Shown in pieces: positions 1 through 8,840 of a stretch of DNA of 64,000 bases. This stretch comes from Candidatus Mailhella excrementigallinarum (lineage in GTDB: Bacteria > Desulfobacterota > Desulfovibrionia > Desulfovibrionales > Desulfovibrionaceae). The stretch spans positions 157,743 to 221,742 of the forward strand of contig CALUUZ010000003.1 of assembly GCA_944324075.1 (NCBI GenBank), read 5' to 3'. How positions within the stretch are numbered: the first letter of the stretch is position 1; each line of letters starts with the position of its first letter. Under the pieces are notes generated by a model that saw only the letters and a program-made list of their open reading frames with translations, searched no databases and was not told where the DNA came from. The position numbers and the translations under genes were made by a program.

Positions 1-1
1 G

Positions 2-775
2 CATTGCAGCGAGCACATCCCCGGCGGCATCGAGCTGGGCTTCTTCGACGTCATCGGCTTCAGCACGCTGGTGGACTCCCTGAGCGCAGTCAGAAAGTTC
101 GTCTTTGAGGAAAGGCGCGTCTCCATGGACGAACTGATCCGGGCGCTGGACTGCAACTTCGAGGGCATGGAACCCCTGCGGCGGCTGCTTGGCTCGGCTC
201 CCCGCTTCGGCAACGCCGATCCGTATGCCGACGCCATCGGCAAGGCCGTGGATCGCGCGGCGCAGGATTACTGCCGCAGGTACATGGCGGAAACCGGCCT
301 GCATATCGACATCCGCACCGTTTCCGTCACCGCCAACGTGCCGCACGGCAAGGAAGTCGGCGCGCTGCCCAACGGCCGCAAGGACTGGATGCCGCTTTCC
401 GACGGCTCCTCTCCGTCGCACGGGGCGGACGTGAAAGGCCCCACCGCCACGCTGATTTCGCAGTACAACAGCAAGAACTGGGACTACACCGAACGCGCCG
501 CGCGTCTGCTGAACATCAAGTTCTCGCCCAAGTGCCTGGAAGGGGAGGAAGGCTCCCGCCGTCTGGTCAGCTTCATCCGCGCCTTCTGCGACCTCAAGCT
601 GTGGCATCTCCAGTTCAACGTCATCAACAGGGAAACTCTCGTTGCCGCGCAGGACGAGCCGGACCGCTACAAGGGACTGATCATCCGCATCGCCGGATAC
701 AGCGCCTATTTCACCGAACTCTCCCGCGATCTTCAGAATGATCTCATCGCCCGCACCGAACACGGGTCGATCTAG
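2..775 (+). CDS. Glycyl-radical enzyme, C-terminal part (GRE1)
   Basis: Partial gene: the reading frame is open from base 2, so only the last ~257 residues are present. It carries the glycyl-radical loop R-I-A-G-Y-S-A-Y-F near the end (about bases 685-720), where the activase makes the stable glycyl radical. The preceding PNGRK and PLSDGSSPSHG segments are typical of the PFL2/dehydratase branch. It is clearly a paralogue of the complete GRE2 at 12269-14770, with the same 127-residue spacing from a conserved Arg (IRTVSV) to the radical Gly. The next gene is an activase, so the two form an enzyme/activator pair. The substrate cannot be read directly; resemblance to isethionate sulfite-lyase is inferred through GRE2. 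Confidence 0.9.
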   Translation, partial: HCSEHIPGGIELGFFDVIGFSTLVDSLSAVRKFVFEERRVSMDELIRALDCNFEGMEPLRRLLGSAPRFGNADPYADAIGKAVDRAAQDYCRRYMAETGLHIDIRTVSVTANVPHGKEVGALPNGRKDWMPLSDGSSPSHGADVKGPTATLISQYNSKNWDYTERAARLLNIKFSPKCLEGEEGSRRLVSFIRAFCDLKLWHLQFNVINRETLVAAQDEPDRYKGLIIRIAGYSAYFTELSRDLQNDLIARTEHGSI

Positions 776-990
776 AGCATTTCAATATTGATTGAAATGC
801 TCCGCGGAGCCGTGCAAGGCGAGATTCGTCTCCGCACTCGTCCGCAAAGCGCTCCGCGCTGACGGCCGGGAGCGGCGCGACGCCGGATCGGCCGCAGTTC
901 TCCTGCGGCTTCCGGCTCCGGCTTCAGGCGTGAAACCTGCGAGTCGGAACACAGTATCCGGCTCGCAGATGCCTTCAATCACAAAACGCT
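776..990 (-). repeat. Dispersed ~175-200 bp repeat, family A, copy 1
   Basis: Noncoding stretch between GRE1 and its activase. It begins inside the stop codon region (TAG-AGCATTTC) with the palindrome GCATTTCaatattgattGAAATGC, contains GGCTTCAGGCGTGAAACCTGC and ends near AAAACGCTC. The same segments recur at 17.7, 33.4, 34.6, 37.0, 39.6, 40.7 and 56.3 kb. An open frame runs through it into the activase but has no ribosome site and is not counted as coding. Confidence 0.75.
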
Positions 991-1073
991 CCCGACAGGA
1001 GCAAACGGCGGGGAATCTCCCTGAAAAAAGGAGTCCCCGCCACATCCGCGACAATTCTTCCCACGGAGCCGCC

Positions 1074-2000
1074 ATGCCCTCATACCCCGACGCCACCGGC
1101 CTTATCTTCAATATCCAGAAATATTCCGTCCACGACGGTCCGGGCATCCGCACCATCGTCTTCTTCAAGGGCTGTCCCCTGCGCTGCCGGTGGTGCAGCA
1201 ACCCCGAATCCCAGAGCATGAAAGAGGAACTCGGCTACAACCGCGACAAGTGCCTTGCCTGCGGAACCTGCGTCCGCGTCTGTCCGGAAGACGCCCTGAC
1301 TCTTTCGCCCGAAGGCGTGAACATCGACCGGACCCGTTGCAGCATGGATCAGCTCTGTTCCCGCGCATGCCCCGCCGAGGCGCTCACCGTGTACGGCACG
1401 CGCCGCTCTGTGGAGGACATCCTGAACGACGTGGAACAGGACAGCGTCTTTTACGCCCGTTCCGGCGGCGGCATGACCCTGAGCGGAGGCGAGCCTCTGG
1501 CCCAGCCCGAATTTGCCCTTGCCCTGCTGAGCGAAGCCCGGAAGCGCCGCATCCACCGCGCTCTGGAAACCTGCGCCTTCGTGCCCGAGGAAACCATGCT
1601 CCGCGCCGCCGAACTGCTGAACTATCTGCTCATTGACATCAAATGCATGGACAGCGAAAAGCATCGCAACGGAACCGGCGTTCCCAACGATCGCATTCTC
1701 TCCAATATCCGGGCCGTGCGCGCGGCCTTTCCCTCCCTGCCGATCCATATCCGCACGCCTGTCGTGCCCGGCTTCAACGACAATGACGAGGATATCCGCG
1801 CCATTGCGGAATTCGTGCGGGAAAGCGGCTGCGCCCGGTATGAGCCGCTGGCCTACCACCGCCTCGGGACACAGAAATATCGCTTCCTGGGGCTGGACTA
1901 TCCGCTCGGGGACAAGGAACTCTCTGAAGAGCGCTTTGAGCGCCTCAGGCAGATCGCCGCCTCCCTCTGCCCTGCGCCGCACGGCGAAGGCGCGGCCTGA
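1074..2000 (+). CDS. Glycyl-radical enzyme activase (radical SAM) for GRE1
   Basis: 308 residues. It uses S-adenosylmethionine and an Fe-S cluster to install the glycyl radical on its partner. Near the N-terminus are the activase signature (SVHDGPGIRT) and the radical-SAM motif C-P-L-R-C-R-W-C. Two ferredoxin-like cysteine groups follow (CLACGTCVRVCP and CSMDQLCSRACP), the insert typical of activases for non-PFL glycyl-radical enzymes. The SGGEPLAQPEF motif comes next. I start at the ATG at 1074 (ACGGAG upstream) because the longer open frame runs back into repeat DNA. It lies downstream of GRE1 on the same strand and is related to the second activase at 8841-9752. Confidence 0.93.
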   Translation: MPSYPDATGLIFNIQKYSVHDGPGIRTIVFFKGCPLRCRWCSNPESQSMKEELGYNRDKCLACGTCVRVCPEDALTLSPEGVNIDRTRCSMDQLCSRACPAEALTVYGTRRSVEDILNDVEQDSVFYARSGGGMTLSGGEPLAQPEFALALLSEARKRRIHRALETCAFVPEETMLRAAELLNYLLIDIKCMDSEKHRNGTGVPNDRILSNIRAVRAAFPSLPIHIRTPVVPGFNDNDEDIRAIAEFVRESGCARYEPLAYHRLGTQKYRFLGLDYPLGDKELSEERFERLRQIAASLCPAPHGEGAA

Positions 2001-2008
2001 TCGCGCGG

Positions 2009-2040
2009 ACGGCCCCCGATCGCCATGGACCGGGGGCCGT
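2009..2040 (+). terminator. Hairpin after the activase
   Basis: Perfect 10-bp inverted repeat, ACGGCCCCCG and CGGGGGCCGT, with a 12-nt loop, a few bases after the activase stop codon. The following T-run is weak (cgtattt). It sits between two convergent genes and may serve both. Confidence 0.6.
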
Positions 2041-2098
2041 CGTATTTCCGGGAAAATGCGGCTGAAGACTTGCGGCAGCCGCAGGGCCGTTTCAGACG

Positions 2099-3325
2099 TC
2101 ATGCGTCCTGCATGCGTCTGTACCTGCGCAGGATGTCGCGCAGGCGATCCAGCGGAAGGGCGTGGGCCACGCGCCCCCTGATGCCCCTTGTGGTCGTCGC
2201 CATGCACAGGGCATTGACAATGGCCTCATGCGTGGCCTCCACCGTGGCGGTGAACAGGGGGTTCATCCGCGCATGGTTCAGCGTCTCCACGCTGAACCGC
2301 TCCCCGGAATTGTCAAGCCTGTTTGCAGTGGAAAAGGCGACAAAGATATCGCCCGAGCCGTCGGCGGCTGTGCTTCCCGTGATGCCCACGCCCAGCCCGG
2401 CGCGTCGGGCGAGCCGCTTGCACTGGTCGGCCAGCAGGGGCGCGTCGGTAGCCACGACGACAATGATGGAGCCATCCCCCTGATACGGCCTGACCGGTTC
2501 CGTGGGATTGTCGCGTCCCGGCACTTCCGAAACGGGAATCTCCTGCCCTACCGGCGCTCCGGCAATGGTCAGTTCGGGCCGGCGGCCGTAATTGGCCTGT
2601 ACCAGAACGCCCACCGCATATCCCCCCTCCTCTTTGGGAAGAACGCGCGAACTTGTGCCGATGCCGCCCTTGAACTCATGGCAGCACATGCCCGTTCCGC
2701 CGCCCACGCAGCCCTCGGCAACCGGCCCTGCCGCCGCGCTGTCCAGCGCGGCGACCACATGCTCCGGCCGGACATGGAACCCGTTGATATCGGAAAGAAA
2801 GCCGTCCCATGTTTCCGCCACGACCGGCAGCATCCAGTCCAGCGCTCCGGGGTACTTGCGACAGTAGTAGTCGATGACCGTGTCGCGCACCACGCCCACG
2901 CTGTGCGTATTGGTCAGCATGATGGGGGAGCCGAGCAGCCCGGACTCCTCCACCCACCATGACCCGGTCATCTCTCCGTTGCCGTTCAGGCTGTGCATGC
3001 CGGCATAAAGAGGATGATTAATGACGTCATCGCAGGGAATGATGGCGGAAACGCCGGTACGCGCGATGCCGCTCACGGGGCCGGGGCCGTCCTTGATCAC
3101 GGTGGCGTGCCCTACCCTGACGCCCGCCACGTCGGTAATGGCATTGTATTTTCCGCACGGATAGCGGCCGATGCTCAGCCCCAGTTCCCTCGCGCGCATG
3201 CGCTTTCCCGGAATGATGGGCGCGGAAGCGGCTTCCGCGGCAGCCGCCGGAGCGGCGGAAACAGCGGAAAGGGCGCCAAGCGCGGCGACAGCCACGGAGC
3301 CTTTGATGAAATCTCTGCGGATCAT
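2099..3325 (-). CDS. P1-family (DmpA-like) aminopeptidase, Tat-exported
   Basis: 408 residues. P1-family proteins (L-aminopeptidase D-Ala-esterase/amidase, Ntn-hydrolase fold) cleave themselves into two chains and hydrolyse N-terminal amino acids or amides. The N-terminus, M-I-R-R-D-F-I-K-G plus a hydrophobic alanine-rich stretch ending in AAAAEA, is a twin-arginine signal, so the enzyme should act in the periplasm. The family core is visible as GGGTGM..., FKGGIGTSSR (self-cleavage region) and QANYGRRPELTIAG. The start at 3325 has AGGAGG upstream; the longer frame lacks this. It is the last gene of a dctP-dctQM-peptidase operon, so it may process a peptide- or amide-like substrate before or after TRAP uptake. 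That link is inference. Confidence 0.88.
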   Translation of the reverse strand: MIRRDFIKGSVAVAALGALSAVSAAPAAAAEAASAPIIPGKRMRARELGLSIGRYPCGKYNAITDVAGVRVGHATVIKDGPGPVSGIARTGVSAIIPCDDVINHPLYAGMHSLNGNGEMTGSWWVEESGLLGSPIMLTNTHSVGVVRDTVIDYYCRKYPGALDWMLPVVAETWDGFLSDINGFHVRPEHVVAALDSAAAGPVAEGCVGGGTGMCCHEFKGGIGTSSRVLPKEEGGYAVGVLVQANYGRRPELTIAGAPVGQEIPVSEVPGRDNPTEPVRPYQGDGSIIVVVATDAPLLADQCKRLARRAGLGVGITGSTAADGSGDIFVAFSTANRLDNSGERFSVETLNHARMNPLFTATVEATHEAIVNALCMATTTRGIRGRVAHALPLDRLRDILRRYRRMQDA

Positions 3326-3363
3326 GCTTCCTCCTGAATGTTCTGAAAATATTTCGGATATGT

Positions 3364-3402
3364 CAGTCCCGCGCGGCGGCATCATGCCGCCGCGTCGGAC
3401 TG
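3364..3402 (-). other. Strong intercistronic hairpin between dctQM and the peptidase gene
   Basis: CGCGGCGGCA-tca-TGCCGCCGCG (3372-3394), with outer arms CAGTCC/GGACTG. There is no T-run on the minus strand, so it looks more like an mRNA-stability or processing stem than a terminator. Confidence 0.6.
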
Positions 3403-3433
3403 ATGGGAAACCCCGCTTTGCGGCGTTTGCGCC

Positions 3434-5275
3434 CTACATGCTCCGGGTCAGGAGCAGGCTGATTTCGGGGAACACGATGACCGCCACCAGCACCACGAGC
3501 AGCACGCCCAGCATGGGCAGAACCTCACGGCTCATGGCCCCCAGACTGCATCCGCTGACGCTGCTCGCCACGAACAGGTTCGGGCCGACCGGGGGCGTCA
3601 CGAAGGCGATGGCCAGGTTCAGGGTCATGATCACCCCGAAATGAATGGGGTCCACCCCGAGCGACACCATGATCGGCACCAGAATGGGCGTGAGAATGAT
3701 GGTGGCCGGGGCCGGCTCCATGAAGGTTCCGATGAACAGCAGGAACAGGTTGATGATGATCAGCACCACCCACTTGTTTTCGGAGAAGCCGAGCATGATG
3801 TGCGCCACCTGCTGGGGAATGGACTCGATGGCCACCACAAAGCCGAAAATACCGGCCATGGCCTGAAGCATGATGACCACCGCGCTGGTGACGCAGCAGT
3901 CCACCATGATGGAAACGAAATTGGACCGATTAATCCCCTTGTACACAAATATGCCCACCAGCAGACCGTAGGCCGCGGCTATGGCGGCGGATTCCGTGGG
4001 GGTCATCACTCCCCCGTAAATGCCGCCGAGAATGATCACGGGAACCATGAGGCCCCATTTGGCGTTGTTGACGGCCTTCAGCAGACGTGGCAGGCTGAAC
4101 CTGCGGTCTTCCCCCTTCCAGCCGCGCTTCCGGCAGTAGAAATAGCTGTAGACCATGAGCGCGCCTCCGGTGAGTATGCCCGGCAGAACGCCCGCCATGA
4201 ACAGCTTGCCGATGGATACCTTGGCCAGCACCCCGTAGACGATGAAGGGGTTGCTCGGCGGGATGAGCACGCCGATGATCCCCGCGCAGGCCACGATGGT
4301 GGCGGAAAACACCTTGCCGTATCCGCGCTCCACCATGGCCGGAATGCTCATCATGCCGATGGCGGCCACGGTGGCCGGGCCGGAACCGCTGATGGCGGCG
4401 AAGAACATGCAGGTCAGAATGGTGGCCATGGCCATGCCGCCGTACATGCCGCCCACAACCTCGTCCGCCAGTTCGAAAAGCTGACGGCTGATTCCTCCCA
4501 CGCCCATCATGATCCCCGACGCGATGAAAAAGAATATGGCGAGAAAGGGGAAGGAGTTGAGCGAGGAATAGGCGACCTGGGCCACGTTCCCCCACGGCAG
4601 ATCCCCGGAACAGGCAATGGCCGCAAGCCCCGACAGGGCAAGGCAGACCGCGATGGGAATGCCCAGCAGAAGAAACACGACCAGGCTCAGCATGAGCACG
4701 GCTATGGTGCTTGCATCCACCCGGAGGATCATGGGCGCGGCCAGCACCGCCAGAACGGCGAACCCGATCAGCGAATCCTTCGCGCCGCACACGCGGATCT
4801 GACGGACAAGATTCTGGATCAGGCGCACCGCCATCAGTCCGAAGCTGACGGGCAGCGAGAGATAGCAGATATAATAGGGCAGACGCAGGGCGGTCGTGAG
4901 CTGGGGAAAGCGCATCTGCATGGCGATGGTCTGACAGGAAAGAACGATAATCACCAGCGCCAGCACAAGGAACGCGCCCTCGTTGATGATCCAGAAGATG
5001 TTCTGCCCCCGTTCGCCAAAACGGCTGACCAGAGCATTCACGGAAAGGTTTTCCCGCTTCCTGATTGCAATGGGCACGGCCAGATATGACGACCAGATAA
5101 AGCACATGAGGGAAAGCTCTTCAGCCCAGGCGGTATTGCCCTCCATGCCGAAGATATCGGAAAAGACATAACGGAACAGCACCTGCCATGTAATGAGGGT
5201 GATGGAAACCAGCAGACCGACGATCAGAAAGGGTTTTTCGAAATTCTCATCCAGCCAGTGAAGAAATGCGCGCAT
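3434..5275 (-). CDS. TRAP transporter fused small and large permease (DctQM)
   Basis: 613 residues, an inner-membrane permease of a tripartite ATP-independent periplasmic transporter. Roughly the first 170 residues are the four-helix DctQ module (MRAFLHWLDENFEKPFLIVG, with the Q-module WAEELS motif). A linker helix leads into the ~430-residue DctM module, which has repeated long hydrophobic helices and family signatures such as GSGPATVAAIG and IPPSNPFIVYG. Fused QM proteins are common for C4-acid and sulfonate TRAP systems. The start at 5275 removes a basic non-conserved extension. It lies just downstream of dctP on the same strand and shares its predicted sigma-54 promoter. Confidence 0.92.
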   Translation of the reverse strand: MRAFLHWLDENFEKPFLIVGLLVSITLITWQVLFRYVFSDIFGMEGNTAWAEELSLMCFIWSSYLAVPIAIRKRENLSVNALVSRFGERGQNIFWIINEGAFLVLALVIIVLSCQTIAMQMRFPQLTTALRLPYYICYLSLPVSFGLMAVRLIQNLVRQIRVCGAKDSLIGFAVLAVLAAPMILRVDASTIAVLMLSLVVFLLLGIPIAVCLALSGLAAIACSGDLPWGNVAQVAYSSLNSFPFLAIFFFIASGIMMGVGGISRQLFELADEVVGGMYGGMAMATILTCMFFAAISGSGPATVAAIGMMSIPAMVERGYGKVFSATIVACAGIIGVLIPPSNPFIVYGVLAKVSIGKLFMAGVLPGILTGGALMVYSYFYCRKRGWKGEDRRFSLPRLLKAVNNAKWGLMVPVIILGGIYGGVMTPTESAAIAAAYGLLVGIFVYKGINRSNFVSIMVDCCVTSAVVIMLQAMAGIFGFVVAIESIPQQVAHIMLGFSENKWVVLIIINLFLLFIGTFMEPAPATIILTPILVPIMVSLGVDPIHFGVIMTLNLAIAFVTPPVGPNLFVASSVSGCSLGAMSREVLPMLGVLLVVLVAVIVFPEISLLLTRSM

Positions 5276-5409
5276 GAAGACCTCGCAGCGAAAGCGCGTG
5301 CCGCGCCTGTGGAGTTTGCGGGCGGGCCGCCCGGAGAGGAAACGGCCTGCCCGCGTCAGGAGCATGTTGCGTCCATGTGTATCCGCCGGGTATGTACGCC
5401 GGGCGGAGT

Positions 5410-6414
5410 CTATTTCTGGGTTGCCGTCAGCAGGGAATAGAATGTGGGGTCGATCTGCGGCACAAAGCTGTCATATACGGGCTTTACCGCCTCAAGGAAG
5501 GCGGCGCGGGTTTCCGCCGGGAAGGGATGGATGGTCATCCTGTTCTGTTCGCTGTATTTCAGGCCGTCGGCGTCCATCCTGTCCACCAGTTCCTGACCGA
5601 AGGCGCAGGCTTCGGAGGCGGCTTTCCTCAGGGCGGCCTGAACATCGGAAGGCAGGGAGTCCCAGTAGGATTTGCTGATCACGCCGACCATGCAGGTGAA
5701 GCTGTGGGAGGTGGGCAGGGTATAGTGCAGCACGTCGCCGCGGCGGCTTGTGTAGTAGTCCGCAAGGCTGAGCAGCTCGCCGTCGATGGTTCCCTGCTGG
5801 AGCGCGGTGTAGATTTCCGCGAAGCCCATGGGGGCGGGAATCATTTTCAGGGTTTCGGCCAGCATGTTGTCCACGGGGGAAGCCGTGGTGCGCATCTTGA
5901 CACCCTTCAGGGAAGGCAGATCGGGAATGGGGCGCTTGTTGGTCATGTAATGACGGTTGGGGCAGTCCGCGTACACCAGCGCCATCAGGTTCACCTTGGC
6001 CAGCTGTTCGTTCATGTAGCGGCCCAGCTCGCCCTCGTTGAGTTCCCTGTACAGAGCTTCCTTCTTCGCGGGATCGATGATGAAGGGAAGATCAAAGGCC
6101 ATGGCCGAGGGCCAGAAGATGCCCAGATTGGACGTTCCGCAGCCGCCCATCTGGAGGTCGCCGCGCTGGGCGGATTCGGTTACTTCGCGGTCGCCGCCGA
6201 GTACGGCGCTTTCATACATCTTTACGGCGACCTTGCCGCCGGAATGGGCGGAGGCCAGTTCCCCGAACTTTCTGAAGGTCTGGGAATACACGGCGTCCGG
6301 GGCGCCGTCGTGCGCGAAGCGGATGTTGTGTTCAGCGGCTGACGCGGGGCAGGGAGCCGTGCCCAGCATCAGCGCCAGGAGAGAGAGAGAGAGAGAGAGA
6401 GAGAATTTTGCCAT
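5410..6414 (-). CDS. TRAP transporter substrate-binding protein DctP (with TC repeat in signal peptide)
   Basis: 334 residues; a secreted periplasmic solute receptor that delivers substrate to the downstream DctQM. The signal peptide is followed by mature HNIRFAHDGAPDAVYSQ, and the family core (KMRTTASPVDNML, FAEIYTALQQGTIDGE) is present. In this core a conserved Arg normally binds the carboxylate or sulfonate of the ligand. The start at 6414 has AGAGG upstream. The hydrophobic core of the signal peptide is written as Ser-Leu repeats encoded by 13 TC dinucleotides (6379-6404). Gain or loss of one unit would shift the frame and abolish the protein. It is divergent from the sigma-54 activator. 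Confidence 0.93.
   Translation of the reverse strand: MAKFSLSLSLSLLALMLGTAPCPASAAEHNIRFAHDGAPDAVYSQTFRKFGELASAHSGGKVAVKMYESAVLGGDREVTESAQRGDLQMGGCGTSNLGIFWPSAMAFDLPFIIDPAKKEALYRELNEGELGRYMNEQLAKVNLMALVYADCPNRHYMTNKRPIPDLPSLKGVKMRTTASPVDNMLAETLKMIPAPMGFAEIYTALQQGTIDGELLSLADYYTSRRGDVLHYTLPTSHSFTCMVGVISKSYWDSLPSDVQAALRKAASEACAFGQELVDRMDADGLKYSEQNRMTIHPFPAETRAAFLEAVKPVYDSFVPQIDPTFYSLLTATQK
6379..6404. repeat. (GA)13 / (TC)13 dinucleotide tract inside dctP
   Basis: Thirteen perfect GA units on the plus strand, read as TC on the coding strand, directly after codon 4 of dctP. Such tracts are prone to slipped-strand mispairing. The current length keeps dctP open. Confidence 0.97.
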
Positions 6415-6486
6415 GGCCGAACCTCTGCTGTTGAAGGTTGTCATCCGGCGCGGCCCGGTTTGCGCCGCGCCGATGCAGAGGCAAAA

Positions 6487-6501
6487 GCAATCTTCATGCC
6501 A
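6487..6501 (-). promoter_or_regulatory. Sigma-54 (-24/-12) promoter for the dctP operon
   Basis: On the minus strand: TGGCAT, 5 nt, TTGC, matching the RpoN consensus TGGCAY-N5-TTGC. It is about 73 bp upstream of the dctP start. The divergent neighbour encodes a sigma-54 enhancer-binding protein, which fits. Confidence 0.75.
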
Positions 6502-6820
6502 AAAATCACATATCGCATATCATGGGAAAATAATATATTTTTATCGAGAACAAGAGCAGGGCTCGTCCTCCTTTTCAGGACACTTATGTCCTTTTTCAAT
6601 ACATTATACCCTTGACAATGTATTGATTCAGGTCATAACAAAACATCCTGTCTTTACGGGGACCGCAAATGTGAAATACGCCGCACAGCCCCCCTGAGGC
6701 CCGCTGATGTATTCCGCGAATAAATCAGCTCCATGCCAAAGAGGCAAAATCCTCTTTGAAAAATGTACGCCAACCCGTTAATTTTACAAGAAAAGCAAGT
6801 TTTTCTCTCACGACTTGCGG

Positions 6821-6868
6821 GCGGTCTTGCGGAACAAGACCGCAGGAAACGCTGATTAACGCGTTTCC
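6821..6868. promoter_or_regulatory. Two palindromes upstream of the sigma-54 activator gene
   Basis: GCGGTCTTG-cggaa-CAAGACCGC (6821-6843) is followed by GGAAACGC-tgattaac-GCGTTTCC (6845-6868). The second has identical arms and 8-nt spacing to a palindrome at 11227-11250. They lie in the ~450 bp divergent region and are candidate activator or repressor sites. The rest of that region is AT-richer and holds no gene. Confidence 0.5.
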
Positions 6869-6894
6869 CTGAACCACCGGAAAAAGGAGGCTCC

Positions 6895-8805
6895 GTGACG
6901 TATCAGACCACAGCGCATGGGAACCAGCCCCCGCGGGAAGAAGATGAGGCAAGGCTCCGCGTCGTGAAGCCGGAGCTTCCTGAAGGCTGGCGGAAAAGCC
7001 TGACCGCCCGCGCCGCGGGATGCGGTTCCGAAGACGCCCTGCCTCCGTCCGGGCTGAACACTGTTCTCGAGGCGAATCACGAAGTCCTGCAGGCGGCCGT
7101 CCCGATCATGAAGGAATATGAGGAATGCTTCATGCGGGAGCGCGGGCTGCTGGCCCTGCTCTCTCCCGACGGGGTTCTCCTGCACGGGACGGGAGACGCG
7201 GCGCTGGCGGAATCCGCGGGATTCCGCCCCGGAACCGTTCTGCCCGGAACGGTTCGGCCCGAAGCAGTTTCGGAGAAAGGCCGCGGGGAAGACGCCTCCG
7301 CCCGCTGGGGCTGCTGGATCGAACCCCTGCGCGGCGGCAAGCGCCGGATAATGGGCTTTCTTGCCCTGCTCCTCCCCCGCGCGGCCTGCCACGCCGCAAC
7401 GCCCGCCCTGCTCCATGCCATTGCCGCCAACATCAACAATCAGCATCATGTCCATGATCTGTTGAGCGATCAGTCCGCAGTGCTTGAGCTGCTGACGGAC
7501 GGCGTTGTCATTCTTGACCGGAGGGGAGGCATCAAGGCGGCCAACGCCCACGCCCGGCGCATGCTGGATATTCCGGGAGAAGAAAACACCTCCCTCGGCC
7601 CGATTTCCGACTTCGTGCGGGACGGCGCGCCCTTCATGCAGATTCTCGGGCAGAAGCGGACTGTCATGGACGAGGAGGCCACGCTCCGCGTCGGGAACGC
7701 GCAGAAACGCTATATCCTTTCCGCGTCGTTCATACCGGAGGACAAGGGAGTGGTCTGCACTCTGGCCGAAACCGCCCGGATGCAGAAGTTCGCCGTGCGC
7801 ACGGCCGGCTCGAAGGCGATCTACAGGTTCTCCGACATTCTGGGGGAATCGGACGTCATCGTCAACGCGGTGCAGCTTGCCCGGGTGGCCGCGCAAAGCG
7901 ACATCACCACCCTGCTCCTCGGAGAGAGCGGCACGGGCAAGGAACTGTTCGCCCATGCCATCCACAACGGCAGCGCCAGAAAGAGCGGCCCCTTCGTCGT
8001 GGTCAACTGCGGGGCGCTGCCGCGCGATCTCGTGCAGTCGGAACTGTTCGGCTACGAAGCCGGAGCCTTTACCGGGGCTGCAAAAAACGGCAAGCCCGGC
8101 AAATTCGAGCTGGCGGACGGGGGAACCATCTTTCTGGACGAAATCGGAGAAATGCCCATGGAGGCCCAGACCAACCTTCTGCGTCTCATTCAGAACAAGG
8201 AGGTCGCGCGCGTGGGCGGCACGACCACCAAAAGCGTGGACGTGCGCATTGTGGCCGCCACAAACCGGAATCTGAGCGAGGCCGTGGCGCGCGGCACCTT
8301 CCGCTCCGATCTCTTTTACCGCCTCAGCGTGCTGGTCATCAACATCCCGGCCCTGCGCAGCCGCTCTTCCGACATCGCCGCTCTGGCCGCCCACTTTCTG
8401 CGCAAGTACGCCTCGGCCCTGAACCGTCCCATCACGGGATTCGCTCCGGAAGCTCTTCAGGCCCTGCGGCACTATTCCTGGCCCGGCAATATCCGCGAGC
8501 TGGAAAACATCATCGAACGGGCGGTGAATGTGGCCAAAAGCTCTCTCATCGCCGCTTCCGATCTGCCGGATTTCCTGTCGCTGCGACAGGAAATCCCGCG
8601 CGAAGACCAATCCTCTCCCGAAGATGCCTATACGGGAGACAATTTGTATATGCAGGAATGCCGGGCCATCATCAATACCCTGAGCCGCTGCAACGGCAAT
8701 ATCCGCCTCGCCGCGCAGGAACTCGGCATCGCGCGCAGCGCCCTGTACGGCAAGCTGACGCGCTTCGGCATCGATTACGCGAAGTTCCGGAACAGATACA
8801 GGTAG
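6895..8805 (+). CDS. Sigma-54-dependent enhancer-binding regulator
   Basis: 636 residues starting at GTG (AGGAGG eight bases upstream). An N-terminal sensory part (about 1-200) is followed by a PAS-like domain (LTDGVVILDRRGGIKAANAH), which probably reads a small ligand. The AAA+ domain has Walker A GESGTGKE near residue 343 and the sigma-54-contacting GAFTGA at 390-395. The C-terminal Fis-type helix-turn-helix begins around NIRLAAQELGIARSALY. There is no receiver domain, so it is not phosphorelay-driven. It lies between, and likely controls, the TRAP operon (divergent, sigma-54 promoter) and the GRE2 operon (convergent). The architecture resembles activators of other glycyl-radical degradation clusters. 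Confidence 0.92.
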   Translation: MTYQTTAHGNQPPREEDEARLRVVKPELPEGWRKSLTARAAGCGSEDALPPSGLNTVLEANHEVLQAAVPIMKEYEECFMRERGLLALLSPDGVLLHGTGDAALAESAGFRPGTVLPGTVRPEAVSEKGRGEDASARWGCWIEPLRGGKRRIMGFLALLLPRAACHAATPALLHAIAANINNQHHVHDLLSDQSAVLELLTDGVVILDRRGGIKAANAHARRMLDIPGEENTSLGPISDFVRDGAPFMQILGQKRTVMDEEATLRVGNAQKRYILSASFIPEDKGVVCTLAETARMQKFAVRTAGSKAIYRFSDILGESDVIVNAVQLARVAAQSDITTLLLGESGTGKELFAHAIHNGSARKSGPFVVVNCGALPRDLVQSELFGYEAGAFTGAAKNGKPGKFELADGGTIFLDEIGEMPMEAQTNLLRLIQNKEVARVGGTTTKSVDVRIVAATNRNLSEAVARGTFRSDLFYRLSVLVINIPALRSRSSDIAALAAHFLRKYASALNRPITGFAPEALQALRHYSWPGNIRELENIIERAVNVAKSSLIAASDLPDFLSLRQEIPREDQSSPEDAYTGDNLYMQECRAIINTLSRCNGNIRLAAQELGIARSALYGKLTRFGIDYAKFRNRYR

Positions 8806-8835
8806 CCGGAGCGGGGTATTCTTCCCGCTCCGGCT
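8804..8835. terminator. Bidirectional terminator between convergent genes
   Basis: Perfect 12-bp inverted repeat AGCCGGAGCGGG-gtattctt-CCCGCTCCGGCT in the short gap between the activator and the activase. It starts at the stop codon of the activator gene. Confidence 0.7.
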
Positions 8836-8840
8836 GATGT

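Noticed and set aside
792..1073. N-terminal extension of the first activase
   Set aside because: Coding would need to run through a family A repeat; the ATG at 1074 matches the activase start and has a ribosome site.
3641..5089. 482-codon open frame opposite dctQM
   Set aside because: His/Gly/Asp-rich antisense shadow of hydrophobic helices.
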